64,000 nucleotides of DNA, from the NCBI RefSeq assembly GCF_000383615.1, contig NZ_KB911590.1, positions 186,001 to 250,000 on the forward strand, written 5' to 3'. Position numbers and translations under genes: made by a program. The stretch comes from Streptomyces canus 299MFChir4.1 (GTDB lineage Bacteria; Actinomycetota; Actinomycetes; Streptomycetales; Streptomycetaceae). Of the stretch, positions 50,234 to 61,666 are shown one piece after another (position 1 is the stretch's first letter; the number at the start of each line of letters is the position of its first letter). Under the pieces are notes generated by a model. The model did not search any database. It saw only the letters and a list, made by a program, of their open reading frames with translations, and had not been told where the DNA came from.

Positions 50234-50920
50234 CTATAGCGGCGGCAGCGAGGGGAGAGTGCCGCCGTGGACCGTCAGTGCCGAGCCGTCGCGGCGGCCG
50301 GCGAGCCAGCCGAGCAGGTCCGCCTGGCGGCCGGTGACGACGAGCGCGGGATCCCCGTCGCCGCCCGTCGGGATCGTGCGGCCGTCGTCCTCCTCGACAA
50401 GGAGCGCGGGTACGGCGGGATGGCCCCGGAACCGCTGCGTCAGGAAGTCGATCTCGCGCTGCGTGAACTCTTCCGAGAGGTCCTCGAGCTCGTACCCGAT
50501 CCCGAGGTCCACATGGTGCAGCTCCACCTCGGCCCACCGCCGGAACGGCACTCCGGAGGCGGAGTCGGTGACCCCGTTGCGGAGCTCGACGGTGCGTGAC
50601 CAGTCGGCCGGTGCGGCCCCCTCCTCGTCGAAGCGGGCGGCGCTCGCGCGGAGGTCGGCGAGCTGGACGTCGAGGGGGCGCGGGGCGTCGCGCTCGATGT
50701 CGGCGTCGCGCGCTTCCGCGGAGGGATACATGGCCCGGCCTCGCAGAACGTTCACCAGGGCGTCGGCGTTGCGGGAGAGGTGCGCGAGGACATGGCCGCG
50801 GCTCCAGCCCGGCAGCCGTGACGACTTGGTCACGGCCGCGTTGTCCATGGCGGCGGCTGCGGTCAGCAGCCGCTCGGTCGCACCACGTACAGACTCCAGG
50901 TCATGAGCGTGATCAATCAT
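50234..50920 (-). CDS. Maleylpyruvate-isomerase-family, mycothiol-dependent enzyme
   Basis: 228 residues of the DinB/MDMPI superfamily: N-terminal helical bundle with VTKSSRLPGWSRGHVLAHLSRNADALVNVL (metal-ligand His ~51) and FRRWAEVELHHVDLGIGYE (second and third His), followed by a C-terminal small domain ending DLLGWLAGRRDG. Members use mycothiol as cofactor for isomerisation or detoxification. Paired with the MBL hydrolase downstream, it suggests a thiol-dependent detoxification operon. ATG at 50920. Confidence 0.9.
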   Translation of the reverse strand: MIDHAHDLESVRGATERLLTAAAAMDNAAVTKSSRLPGWSRGHVLAHLSRNADALVNVLRGRAMYPSAEARDADIERDAPRPLDVQLADLRASAARFDEEGAAPADWSRTVELRNGVTDSASGVPFRRWAEVELHHVDLGIGYELEDLSEEFTQREIDFLTQRFRGHPAVPALLVEEDDGRTIPTGGDGDPALVVTGRQADLLGWLAGRRDGSALTVHGGTLPSLPPL

Positions 50921-51064
50921 GGTGCTGACCCTAGCTCCGCCACACCTTTGGGTGAAGGTGGTGAAGCAGTGCCGTAAATCGAATGCACGTGCTATATGGT
51001 CGGGTGCGGCGTCGGGCATGCTGGAAGGCCGGGGATTGTTACGCATCCGGGAATCCGACCGGCG

Positions 51065-51087
51065 TTGTCAGTGGCTCCCCCTAGTCT
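51065..51087 (+). promoter_or_regulatory. DNA-damage (RecA-NDp/PafBC-type) promoter of uvrA
   Basis: TTGTCAGTG (51065-51073), 8 bases, TAGTCT (51082-51087), 61 bases before the uvrA GTG. Exact match to the actinobacterial damage-inducible consensus. Confidence 0.9.
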
Positions 51088-51148
51088 GAGAAAGCACGGG
51101 GGCCCCGCCCCTGTCACCCCTCTCAAGCCAAGAAAGGTGCGGACCGGC

Positions 51149-54187
<3,039 letters not shown>

Positions 54188-54204
54188 GCCGGAACGACTG
54201 AACG

Positions 54205-54246
54205 AGCGGTGCCCTGCGGGAACCCCCGCGGGGCACCGCTCTTTCG
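54205..54246 (+). terminator. Intrinsic terminator after uvrA
   Basis: AGCGGTGCCCTGCGGG (54205-54220) pairs with CCCGCGGGGCACCGCT (54225-54240), one mismatch, loop AACC, followed by CTTTCG. It separates uvrA from the convergent kinase gene. Confidence 0.88.
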
Positions 54247-54252
54247 ACTCCC

Positions 54253-55164
54253 CTACAGCTCGCCCAGTTCCGAGGCGTACGGCGGCTGCGCCCCCGCTCG
54301 TGAGCAGGTGATCGCCGCCGCGCGGGCCGCGAACCGCAGCAGCCGGGTCCAGTCCTCGACGCCCAGGCCGGTGAGCGCCTGCGGGGACAGCGCGCCGAGG
54401 GTGGCGAGGCCGTGCAGCAGGGCCGCGTTCACCGTGTCGCCCGCGCCGATCGTGTCCACGACGTCGACCTTCTCGCCCGGGACCGGCAGCACCGCCCCGT
54501 CCCGGGTGAACACGGTCAGTCCGTCACCGCCCTGGGTGACCACGACGGCCGAGGGCCCCGCGGCCAGCCACTCGCTCGGAGTGCCGCCCAGCCACAGCGC
54601 GTCCTCCTGGGAGAGCTTGAGCAGCGACACCGACGGCAGCCAGCTCTTGAACCGGGCCCGGTAGGCGTCCGCGTCGGGGATCAGCCCGGCCCGGATGTTC
54701 GGGTCGAGCGCGGTGAACACACCCTGCGCTGCCGCGGCCCGCAGCAGTTCCTCGTAGGCGCTCGCCCCCGGTTCCAGGACGAGCGAGCAGGTGCCGAAGG
54801 ACACCGCGCGCGTGCCGGCGGGGAGTTCGGCGGGGGCGGCGAACAGGCGGTCGGCGGTGCCGTCGACGTAGAACGAGTAGGCGGCCGAGCCGTCGGTGTC
54901 GATCGTGGCGACGGCGAGCGTGGTGGGTTCGGGGCCGCGCTGCACGGCGGACACGTCCACCCCCGCCTCCCGGAGCCCGTCGAGCAGGGCCTCGCCGAAG
55001 GCGTCGCGCGAGGTGCGGGAGCAGAAGGCGGTGGGGGAGCCGAGCCGGCCGAGGGCCACGGCGGTGTTGTAGGGGCCGCCGCCGAGCGCCGGCTTGAGAC
55101 CCGCGAGGGCACCCCTGCCCTGCGGTACCAGATCGATCAGGGCCTCACCGGCGACGACGATCAC
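54253..55164 (-). CDS. PfkB-family sugar kinase (fructokinase-like)
   Basis: 303 residues. N-terminal VVAGEALIDLVPQG, substrate loop LGGGPYNTAVALGRLGSP, nucleotide motif VVVTQGGDGLTVFT and catalytic DTIGAGDTVNAALLHG (Asp ~252). GEALID plus GGGPYN are typical of fructokinase/ribokinase relatives, so the substrate is probably a hexose such as fructose. GTG at 55164 after GAAAGGACCC. It follows the LacI gene on the same strand (90 bp), suggesting local control. Confidence 0.9.
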   Translation of the reverse strand: MIVVAGEALIDLVPQGRGALAGLKPALGGGPYNTAVALGRLGSPTAFCSRTSRDAFGEALLDGLREAGVDVSAVQRGPEPTTLAVATIDTDGSAAYSFYVDGTADRLFAAPAELPAGTRAVSFGTCSLVLEPGASAYEELLRAAAAQGVFTALDPNIRAGLIPDADAYRARFKSWLPSVSLLKLSQEDALWLGGTPSEWLAAGPSAVVVTQGGDGLTVFTRDGAVLPVPGEKVDVVDTIGAGDTVNAALLHGLATLGALSPQALTGLGVEDWTRLLRFAARAAAITCSRAGAQPPYASELGEL

Positions 55165-55254
55165 GAAACGGGTCCTTTCTCGAACTGCGGGGGCTGAAGG
55201 TGCTGGGAGGAAGGGGAGCGCCGGGGAGGCCGGCCACGGCGAGGGCCGCGCCCG

Positions 55255-56385
55255 TCATCCGGAGTCCGGGCAGCCGCACGACGTGCGGTGCATGAACGTG
55301 CAGTCCAGGCGCACGGTCCGGGCGGGCCGGTCCGGGCTGTTGAGGCGTTCCAGGAGCACACGGACCGCCTGTGCGCCGATCTCCCTGCTGGGCTGGGCGA
55401 TCGCGGTGAGCCGGGGCGAGAACAGGTCGGCCCAGGCGAAGTCGTCGAAGCAGCACAGGGCGAGGTCGTCCGGCACCGAGAGTCCGCGCTCGCGCAGGGC
55501 ACGCAGGGCGCCGATGGTCATCGCGTTGTTGGCGGTCACGAGGGCGGTGGGCGGCGCGGTGAGGGAGAGCAGGGCGTTGGTGGCCCGTTCGGCTCCGGCG
55601 GACTCGGAGTCGCCGTGGACGACCAGGTGATCGTCGTAGGGGAGGCGGGCGCTGGTGAGGCCCTGTCGGTACCCGGCGATCCGTTCCGCCGTGGTGCTCA
55701 GTCCGGGCAGGCCGGCCACCAGTCCGATGCGCCGGTGCCCGAGTCCGGCGAGATGGGTGACCAGCCCGGCCACCGGCTCGGTGTTCTCGGCGCAGACCTG
55801 GTCGAAGGGCTGCGGGCTGTCCGCGGGGGCGGCAAACGCACCGTCCGCCAAACCGCCGGCACCGTCCGCCAAACCGCCGGCACCGTCCGCCAAACCGCCG
55901 GCACCGTCCGCCAAACGATCGGCGCCGCCGGTCGAACCGTCGACCACCCGGTCGAGAAACACCGTCGGCACCTGATGGCGCCCGAGGTAGGAGACCAGTT
56001 CGCGCGGGTTGGCCGAGGGCGCGACGATCATGCCGTCCACGCGCCGCTCGTGCAGCAGCTGGACGACCTTGCGCTCGTGCTCGGGGTCGTCGTGCGGATC
56101 GGCGATGAGCAGGCTGTAGCCGTGTTCCAGCGCGCCCGCCTCGACGCCCTGGAGGATCTCCGTGAAGTACGGGTTGCTGATCGCCGACACCGCGAGCCCG
56201 ATGGAGCGGGTGCGGGAGGTCACCAGGGAACGGGCCAGGGTGTTGGGGGTGTAGCCGAGCTCCTCGACGGCGTCCAGCACGGCCTGGCGGGTGTGGGGCA
56301 GGACCGGCCGGGTGCCGTTGAGGACGTGCGAGACGGTCGCCACGGACACCCCCGCGCTGCGTGCCACGTCGGCCATGGTCGGCAT
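55255..56385 (-). CDS. LacI-family transcriptional regulator
   Basis: 376 residues. N-terminal LacI helix-turn-helix MADVARSAGVSVATVSHVLN and hinge VEELGYTPNTLARSL (4-60), then a periplasmic-binding-like sensor domain (SIGLAVSAISNPYFTEILQG, VDGMIVAPSANPREL, VPTVFLDRVVD, RRIGLVAGLPGLSTTAERIAGY, LALCCFDDFAWADLFSPRLTAI). The insertion after VDGSTGGADR consists of LADGAGG repeats. C-terminus HRTSCGCPDSG. ATG at 56385 after GGGAGGGG. A 30-bp palindromic operator lies upstream and the sugar kinase downstream. Confidence 0.94.
   Translation of the reverse strand: MPTMADVARSAGVSVATVSHVLNGTRPVLPHTRQAVLDAVEELGYTPNTLARSLVTSRTRSIGLAVSAISNPYFTEILQGVEAGALEHGYSLLIADPHDDPEHERKVVQLLHERRVDGMIVAPSANPRELVSYLGRHQVPTVFLDRVVDGSTGGADRLADGAGGLADGAGGLADGAGGLADGAFAAPADSPQPFDQVCAENTEPVAGLVTHLAGLGHRRIGLVAGLPGLSTTAERIAGYRQGLTSARLPYDDHLVVHGDSESAGAERATNALLSLTAPPTALVTANNAMTIGALRALRERGLSVPDDLALCCFDDFAWADLFSPRLTAIAQPSREIGAQAVRVLLERLNSPDRPARTVRLDCTFMHRTSCGCPDSG
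55840..55923. repeat. 21-bp minisatellite (four copies) inside the LacI gene
   Basis: Four consecutive 21-bp units beginning ACCGTCCGCCAAA at 55840, 55861, 55882 and 55903; the first three are identical and the fourth differs near its end. On the coding strand they encode the heptapeptide LADGAGG repeatedly, in frame, in a surface loop of the sensor domain. Confidence 0.96.
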
Positions 56386-56464
56386 CGGGTTCCCCTCCCG
56401 GAACGGCTCCCGTGGGCCACCGGAACGGCAGCCCACCGCCCGGAAGGTATCCCATTCAGCAGCC

Positions 56465-56494
56465 CGCGTAAACGCTTGCGCAAGCGTTTACGCG
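56465..56494. promoter_or_regulatory. 30-bp perfect palindrome, LacI operator
   Basis: A perfect 30-bp inverted repeat centred at 56479/56480 with core AAACGCTTGCGCAAGCGTTT (56470-56489). It carries the central CG/GC and AANCG...CGNTT features of LacI-family operators. It is 80 bp upstream of the lacI ATG and 26 bp beyond the end of the upstream XRE gene, so it most likely serves autoregulation and control of the lacI-kinase unit. Confidence 0.88.
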
Positions 56495-56520
56495 CCGTCA
56501 CCGCCCTGACGTCGCACCGC

Positions 56521-57477
56521 TCACTCCCAGTCCCAGCCGATCCCCACCACCCCCGACCGCACCCGCGGCTCGACCAGGTGCACCGAGTGGTGATGGCCGG
56601 TGAGGGACAGTTCCCGACGGCCGCTGCGGGGTGCGGCGGGGGAGTGCTGGGCGAAGCGGTGGCAGCGCAGCGGCAGGGCGTTCTCGTCGAACCGGACCTG
56701 GAGCGCGTACTGCCCGCCGGGCGAGCCGAAGCCGCGGACGTACTCGCGGGACACCCCGGCCGTGCCGTCCTCGACGCAGTAGCGGAACAGGAAGGTGTCA
56801 CCGGCCCGCAGCCGGGCGTCGAGGAGCAGCTCCGCCACGAGCACCCCGGTGTCGTGGTGCGAACGGACGCGTCCCGTACGGCAGTTCTCCAGGGCGTGCA
56901 CGGTCATGAGCTCCGGCACGCACCCCGGGTCGCCGTGGTGCACGGCGATGAAGCGGTCGACGCCCTCGCGCTGGGCGCGCACGATGTGGTGCGACTCGCG
57001 GCTGCGCAGCTCGCGGTGCGCCCCGATGCCTATCCGCTCGTGATGTCCGAGGGTGTGCAGCCCGCCGTCGGGCGGCGCGTCCAGCTCGCCCAGGAGTTGT
57101 CCGAGGACGTCCGAGGCCGCGAGGAGGGAGCGGTAGGAGCGGGCCGCGGGCCGCTCGGCGGCCGACCGGTCGTCGTCCTCGGCGAGCAGCCGGATCAGCG
57201 ACTCCTCCGGCAGCTGAAGGATCTCCTCCAGTGCCCGTACGGCCCGCAGCGACTCGGGACGCTGCGGGCGCCGGGCGCCCTGCTGCCAGTAACTCAGGCT
57301 GGTGACACCGACCTTGACCCCGTAGCGCGACAGATGGTGCTGGACGCGCTGAAGCGGCAGCCCCCGTGCGGCGATCGCCGCGCGCAGTGCGACATGGAAG
57401 GGGCCGCCTCGCAGGGCCGAGTCCAGTTCCGCGTCGGCGGCGCTCACGACGTCCGCGTGCTGTGTGGCGTGCGGCAT
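56521..57477 (-). CDS. Helix-turn-helix (XRE-like) regulator with large C-terminal domain
   Basis: 318 residues. Residues ~25-75 form an XRE-like DNA-binding region (HVALRAAIAARGLPLQRVQHHL, SLSYWQQGARRPQRPESLRA). The rest is a beta-rich domain with a histidine-rich end (LTGHHHSVHLVEPRVRSG), GVDRFIAVHHGDPGCVPELM and YALQVRFDENALPLRCHRFAQ, which I do not recognise as a named domain but which looks like a conserved streptomycete regulator. ATG at 57477 follows CAGAAAGGCCCCC. No target is evident. Confidence 0.82.
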   Translation of the reverse strand: MPHATQHADVVSAADAELDSALRGGPFHVALRAAIAARGLPLQRVQHHLSRYGVKVGVTSLSYWQQGARRPQRPESLRAVRALEEILQLPEESLIRLLAEDDDRSAAERPAARSYRSLLAASDVLGQLLGELDAPPDGGLHTLGHHERIGIGAHRELRSRESHHIVRAQREGVDRFIAVHHGDPGCVPELMTVHALENCRTGRVRSHHDTGVLVAELLLDARLRAGDTFLFRYCVEDGTAGVSREYVRGFGSPGGQYALQVRFDENALPLRCHRFAQHSPAAPRSGRRELSLTGHHHSVHLVEPRVRSGVVGIGWDWE

Positions 57478-57689
57478 GCAGGGGGCCTTTCTGTGCAGGT
57501 CCGGGCGGCTGGTCAGGCCGTTCGTGAGGGTGCGTCGGGGCCGTCCGTGGCAGTGCCGGGGAGGCTTCACATCCGTACGCCGTCGTTCCCGGCCCCGAGT
57601 TCCTCCGCATTGAAGCGTGTTGACCAAGTCCCGACAACACCTGTCGCCGAACCGCGGTGTACTCCCGGCCGGTCCGTGACCCCGCTCGC

Positions 57690-58064
57690 TCAGGTTGCCG
57701 AGGCCTGTCCGCCACCGTCCAGCAGCTCCCTGATCGCCCTCGCCGACAGCGCCGACTTGGGCAGGAACCCTCGCGCCGGGCTGCCGGCGATCAGCTCCTC
57801 GAAGTCCTCTCGCGCGTGCGTGGAGACCAGGATGATGACGCAGGACACACTGCGAGCCAGTTCCGCCGCCACGTCGAAGCCGCTCTCGCCGTCGAGGTCG
57901 AGATCGACCAGGACGATGTCGGGGGTGAGCTCCGCGGCCCGTAGAAGAGCCTCGGTACCCGACAGTGCGACGCCGACGACCGGTATCCCGTCGCGTTCCA
58001 GCAGGCTTCGCGCAGCCTCCAGGAACCGGATGCTGTCATCGACGAGAAGACAGCGCATGGACAT
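57690..58064 (-). CDS. Receiver-only response regulator
   Basis: 124 residues: a single CheY-type receiver domain without output domain. Acidic pocket LLVDDS (Asp ~9), phospho-acceptor in IVLVDLDLDGESGFDV (Asp ~54), switch residues Ser in ILVSTH and Lys in FLPKSAL. It is divergent from a large sensor kinase (334 bp apart), so it is likely an alternate phosphate acceptor or sink for that kinase. ATG at 58064. Confidence 0.9.
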   Translation of the reverse strand: MSMRCLLVDDSIRFLEAARSLLERDGIPVVGVALSGTEALLRAAELTPDIVLVDLDLDGESGFDVAAELARSVSCVIILVSTHAREDFEELIAGSPARGFLPKSALSARAIRELLDGGGQASAT

Positions 58065-58398
58065 GCGGACAGGGTCCCAGCTCGCCGGTGACCGCGCTTT
58101 CCGGCTACCGGGTAAGACTCGGGGAGGATTGCTTCCCGGCGCCTGGAATGTGCTCAAGTCCTGTGCCGTGCCGCCCACGACGGTTACCCGGAGAACCGAC
58201 CGTGAGCCGCACCGCCCGACCGCCCGCGGTCCTCGGGGGACATGGACGGCGGCGGTGTTCACGGGCATGCTGAAGGGGTCGGATCACGACCGACCGTTCC
58301 CCGCAGGGACGCGTGAAAGGGCCCTCCGCAGAGGGGTGATTCGCATGACGGAACCCGACGGCACCCCACGCGGAAGCGACGGCACCTGAGGCCCTGTC
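58065..58398. other. 334-bp divergent non-coding region between receiver and sensor-kinase genes
   Basis: It must contain two promoters; none can be assigned with confidence. A 14-codon frame (58345-58389, reads MTEPDGTPRGSDGT) with GAGGGG 7 bases upstream ends 9 bases before the kinase start and could be a small leader ORF; this is weak. Confidence 0.35.
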
Positions 58399-61140
58399 AT
58401 GCGCCGCTCACCGCTCAGACGACAGCCCCGGGCCCCGCACCGCGTCCCGCCGCTCGCCCGGCTGCGTGTCGGCCGGAAGCTGCTGCTGCTGGTACTGCTG
58501 CCGGTCACCGGGCTCCTGGCCTTCACCGCCTTCAGTTCCGTGGCCCAGTGGCGGGAGGCGCGGACCCTGCGCGACTTCCACACCGGCGCCGGAGTGTCGT
58601 TCGCCGCGACCGAGGTCACCGACGCCGTCGCACGCGAGCGGCTTGCCGCGGTCAAGGCCCGGCTGCGCCCCGGGCCGAGTGCATCGGTGGAACGGACCGC
58701 GACCGAACGAACCACCGACCAGGCCCTGAAGCGCGCCGCGGCCCGCGCCGCCTCCCGGCCCGGCTCCGACGTCACCGGCGACCTCGACGCTCTCGGCCGT
58801 CAACTGCACTCCCTGCGCGCCCGGACGGGCACCGGCTCGCTCACCGCCCCCGACATCGCCGAGCAGTACGGCAAGGTCGAGGACGCCCTGCTCGACGACG
58901 TGACCGCGCTCGAAGCCGGCCGCCCCACCCGGGCCTCGGGCCGCGCCGCCGACGCCCACCTCGCGCTGCTGCGGGCCATCGAGACAGCCGAACGGGAACA
59001 GGCCGAGGTCGCCGCCCTGCTCGCCGGGCCCGCCGGCCGCCCCACCGGCGCCGGCCGCTGGCCCGCCCTGGAGACGGCCCAGCTCGACGCGTTCCGTGAG
59101 AACACCTCGGACGACCTGCGGACCGCGCTGTACGTCATCGAGTCCCAGGACCCCGGCCGGGCCGTCCGCAGGGTCCGCGACCTGCTGGCCACCGCCCGCC
59201 CGGACAGCGCCCGGTGGCCCTCGTACGAGCGCTGGCTCGCCGACTCCGGCGCCCGCGTCGACGCCCTGCGCGGTGTCCAGGACCGGGCCGCCCGCGCACT
59301 CGACACCACGGCCGGCCACGACCGCCGCGAGGCGGAGACACGCGCGGTACGCGACCTCACCGCCTCCCTCGCCGTGCTCGCCCTCGTCACCTTCCTCGCC
59401 CTCGCGCTCAGCCGGTCGATCACCCGTCCCCTCAGTGAGGTCTCCGCGGGCGCCCGGGCACTGTCGTACGGCGATCTCTCCTACGACATCCGGTACGCGG
59501 GCCGCGACGAACTGGGCGAGGTCGCCGACACCTTCCGCGAACTGCGGGTGACCACCGAGCGGCTGGCCGCCGAGATCCGCGCCATGCACACCGCGATCGA
59601 CCACAACCGCCTCGAACACCGCGCCGACGAGGCCTCTTTCGAGGGCACCTGGAGCCGGCTGCTCAGAGGGATGAACGACACCATGGCCTCCTTCGCGGCG
59701 GCTCAGGGACGGCGTGAGCAGGCCGAGGAGGAACTGGCGGGCATCTTCGACCTCTCGCTCGACCTGCTCTGCATCAGCGGGCTCGACGGCCGTCTCAAGC
59801 GGGTCAACCCCGCCTTCGAACGCACCCTGGGCCGTTCGAGCGAGGAACTCCTGGCCAGGCCGTTCATCGAGTTCGTGCACGAGGAGGACCGCACGAGCAC
59901 CCGGGAGGCCCTCGCGCGGCTGGCCGACGGCGTCGAACTGGTCGGGTTCGAGAACCGCTGCCTGCGCAGCGACGGCACCGAGCTCCGGCTTCAGTGGAGC
60001 GCCCGGCCGGTCCTTGAGGAGGGGGTCATCTACGCCACCGCCCGCGACGTCACCGACAGCCGCCGCACCAGCCGGGAGCAGGACGCCCTGCGCCGGGTCG
60101 CCACCCTGGTGGCCCACGGCGCACCGCCGGCCGAGGTGTTCGCCCTCGTGGCCGAGGAGGTGGGAGACCTGCTGGACACCAGCGCGGCCGTGCTGCGGCA
60201 GGAGCCCGACGGCAGCCAGACGCTCCTCGGGTCCGGGCTCGGCCTCCCCGAGGAACTCGAGGAGGCCACGCGTGAGGAGCGCAGGGCGGCGGAGCGCGAG
60301 GCGATCGACGAGGTCACCCGGACCCGGCGCGCCGCCCACATCGGTCATGCCGCGTGCGCGCCCATCGTCGTCGACGACCGGATGTGGGGCTTCGTCCTCG
60401 CGGCCTCGCCCCTGGAGGTGCTGCCCGCAGGCATCGAGTGGCGGCTGGCGGACTTCACCGACCTCGTCGCCACCGCCATCGCCAACGCCGACAGCAGTGC
60501 CCAGCTGACCGCTTCTCGCGCGCGCGTGGTGGCCCAGGCGGACGCCTCCCGGCGTCGCACCGAGCGCGACCTGCACGACGGGGTCCAGCAGCGGCTCGTC
60601 GCGGTCCGGCTGGAGCTGCGGCTCGCCGAGATGCTGGTGACCGACCGGTCCTCGGAGCTCGCCGAACAGTTGGCGCACGTCGGCAAGGGCCTCGACGACA
60701 CCTTCCAGGACCTGCTCCAGGTGGCCAGGGGCATCCACCCGGCCATCCTGTCCAAGGGGGGACTGGGGCCCGCCCTGCGCTCCCTGGCCCGCCTTTCCGC
60801 GGTCCCCGTCGAACTAGATCTGAAGCTGCCCGCGGCGCGGCTGCCGGAACGACTGGAGGTGGCCGCCTACTACGTGACGTCTGAGTGCCTCAACAACGCG
60901 GCCAAACACGCCCACGCGCGCGTGGTGGAGGTGTCGGCGGAGATCCGCGACGACGTCCTGGAACTGACCGTTTGCGACGACGGCGTCGGAGGCGCGGAGC
61001 CGAGGCACGGCACCGGCCTGATCGGGCTCGTCGACCGGGTCGAGGCGATCGGCGGCAGGCTGACGGTCGGTAGCCCGCCCGGCGAGGGCACGACCGTGGA
61101 CGTGCGGCTGCCACTGGCCGGGCCCTCGCCGGACTTGTGA
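58399..61140 (+). CDS. Large sensor histidine kinase (NIT-HAMP-PAS-GAF-HisKA_3-HATPase)
   Basis: 913 residues. TM1 about 28-48 (KLLLLVLLPVTGLLAFTAF) and TM2 about 318-336 flank an extracellular helical region whose ARERLAAV and TDQAL features resemble nitrate/nitrite-sensing (NIT) domains. Then HAMP (~337-390), PAS (~447-555, LDLLCISGLDGRLKRVNPAF), GAF (~564-704), dimerisation/phosphoacceptor ERDLHDGVQQRL (His ~726) of the HisKA_3 type, and HATPase with NAAKHAHA and DDGVGG, GTGLIGL. It should phosphorylate the LuxR-type regulator downstream and perhaps the divergent receiver protein. ATG at 58399. Confidence 0.92.
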   Translation: MRRSPLRRQPRAPHRVPPLARLRVGRKLLLLVLLPVTGLLAFTAFSSVAQWREARTLRDFHTGAGVSFAATEVTDAVARERLAAVKARLRPGPSASVERTATERTTDQALKRAAARAASRPGSDVTGDLDALGRQLHSLRARTGTGSLTAPDIAEQYGKVEDALLDDVTALEAGRPTRASGRAADAHLALLRAIETAEREQAEVAALLAGPAGRPTGAGRWPALETAQLDAFRENTSDDLRTALYVIESQDPGRAVRRVRDLLATARPDSARWPSYERWLADSGARVDALRGVQDRAARALDTTAGHDRREAETRAVRDLTASLAVLALVTFLALALSRSITRPLSEVSAGARALSYGDLSYDIRYAGRDELGEVADTFRELRVTTERLAAEIRAMHTAIDHNRLEHRADEASFEGTWSRLLRGMNDTMASFAAAQGRREQAEEELAGIFDLSLDLLCISGLDGRLKRVNPAFERTLGRSSEELLARPFIEFVHEEDRTSTREALARLADGVELVGFENRCLRSDGTELRLQWSARPVLEEGVIYATARDVTDSRRTSREQDALRRVATLVAHGAPPAEVFALVAEEVGDLLDTSAAVLRQEPDGSQTLLGSGLGLPEELEEATREERRAAEREAIDEVTRTRRAAHIGHAACAPIVVDDRMWGFVLAASPLEVLPAGIEWRLADFTDLVATAIANADSSAQLTASRARVVAQADASRRRTERDLHDGVQQRLVAVRLELRLAEMLVTDRSSELAEQLAHVGKGLDDTFQDLLQVARGIHPAILSKGGLGPALRSLARLSAVPVELDLKLPAARLPERLEVAAYYVTSECLNNAAKHAHARVVEVSAEIRDDVLELTVCDDGVGGAEPRHGTGLIGLVDRVEAIGGRLTVGSPPGEGTTVDVRLPLAGPSPDL

Positions 61141-61250
61141 CCGCCCGGAGGCGCACGCCGGGGGGTCCGTCCAGGTGGGGGAGCCTGAACTTGATGACGT
61201 CGCGTACGCTCCGGGCGGTCCGGTCGGACGGAGGGGGTGTCCGTCCGGCT

Positions 61251-61412
61251 CTAGTGGCGGTGAGGTCCGCCGTTCAGCGCGGTCCGCAGCCGCTTGGCTC
61301 GCACGATGTCCGGGTCCCTGGGGTCCAGGACGTCGGTCGGACCGTACCTCTCCTCCGGGTACCGGCGGGCACGGACCGTTCGACGCTGCCTCACGATCCG
61401 TGTCCGCCGCAT
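61251..61412 (-). CDS. Small basic hypothetical protein
   Basis: 53 residues from an ATG at 61412: basic N-terminus (MRRTRIVRQRRTVRARRYPE) then ERYGPTDVLDPRDPDIVRAK and a basic end. The DPRDPDIVRAKRL wording and ~80% G/C at third positions suggest genuine coding; a longer in-frame version starts at 61520. Not a recognised family. It lies between the kinase and its regulator on the opposite strand. The surrounding 61413-61666 shows no other feature. Confidence 0.45.
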   Translation of the reverse strand: MRRTRIVRQRRTVRARRYPEERYGPTDVLDPRDPDIVRAKRLRTALNGGPHRH

Positions 61413-61666
61413 GTCCCGCACCCTTCGGTCGTGCGACCTTCCGTCCCTCGCCCGGGACGGCCGGCCGGACTGCATCTGCACTGCTTCGAGCATCGCCCGC
61501 GGACGGCCGCAAGTCGTCACGGCAGGCCCCCAATTCCGCTTCCGGCTAGCTGCAACCCGAAAGGTGGGGCAGGCTGTGGGAGCGCAGACGGCGGGCGGGG
61601 CCGGGGGAGCTCCGACCTCCTCGGGAGGCGCACCGCGAAGGCCGGGCAGGGGTGGGGACCGGGGTC

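Noticed and set aside
55840..55923. CRISPR-like repeat array
   Set aside because: Units are contiguous without spacers and lie in frame within the LacI gene; no cas genes occur.
55288..58389. 1033-codon plus-strand frame covering the LacI and XRE genes
   Set aside because: It is antisense to two clear regulators and has no domain; it exists because of high GC.
58345..58389. 14-codon leader peptide before the sensor kinase
   Set aside because: It has a ribosome-binding-like GAGGGG and ends 9 bases before the kinase, but nothing else supports it, so it is only mentioned in the intergenic entry.
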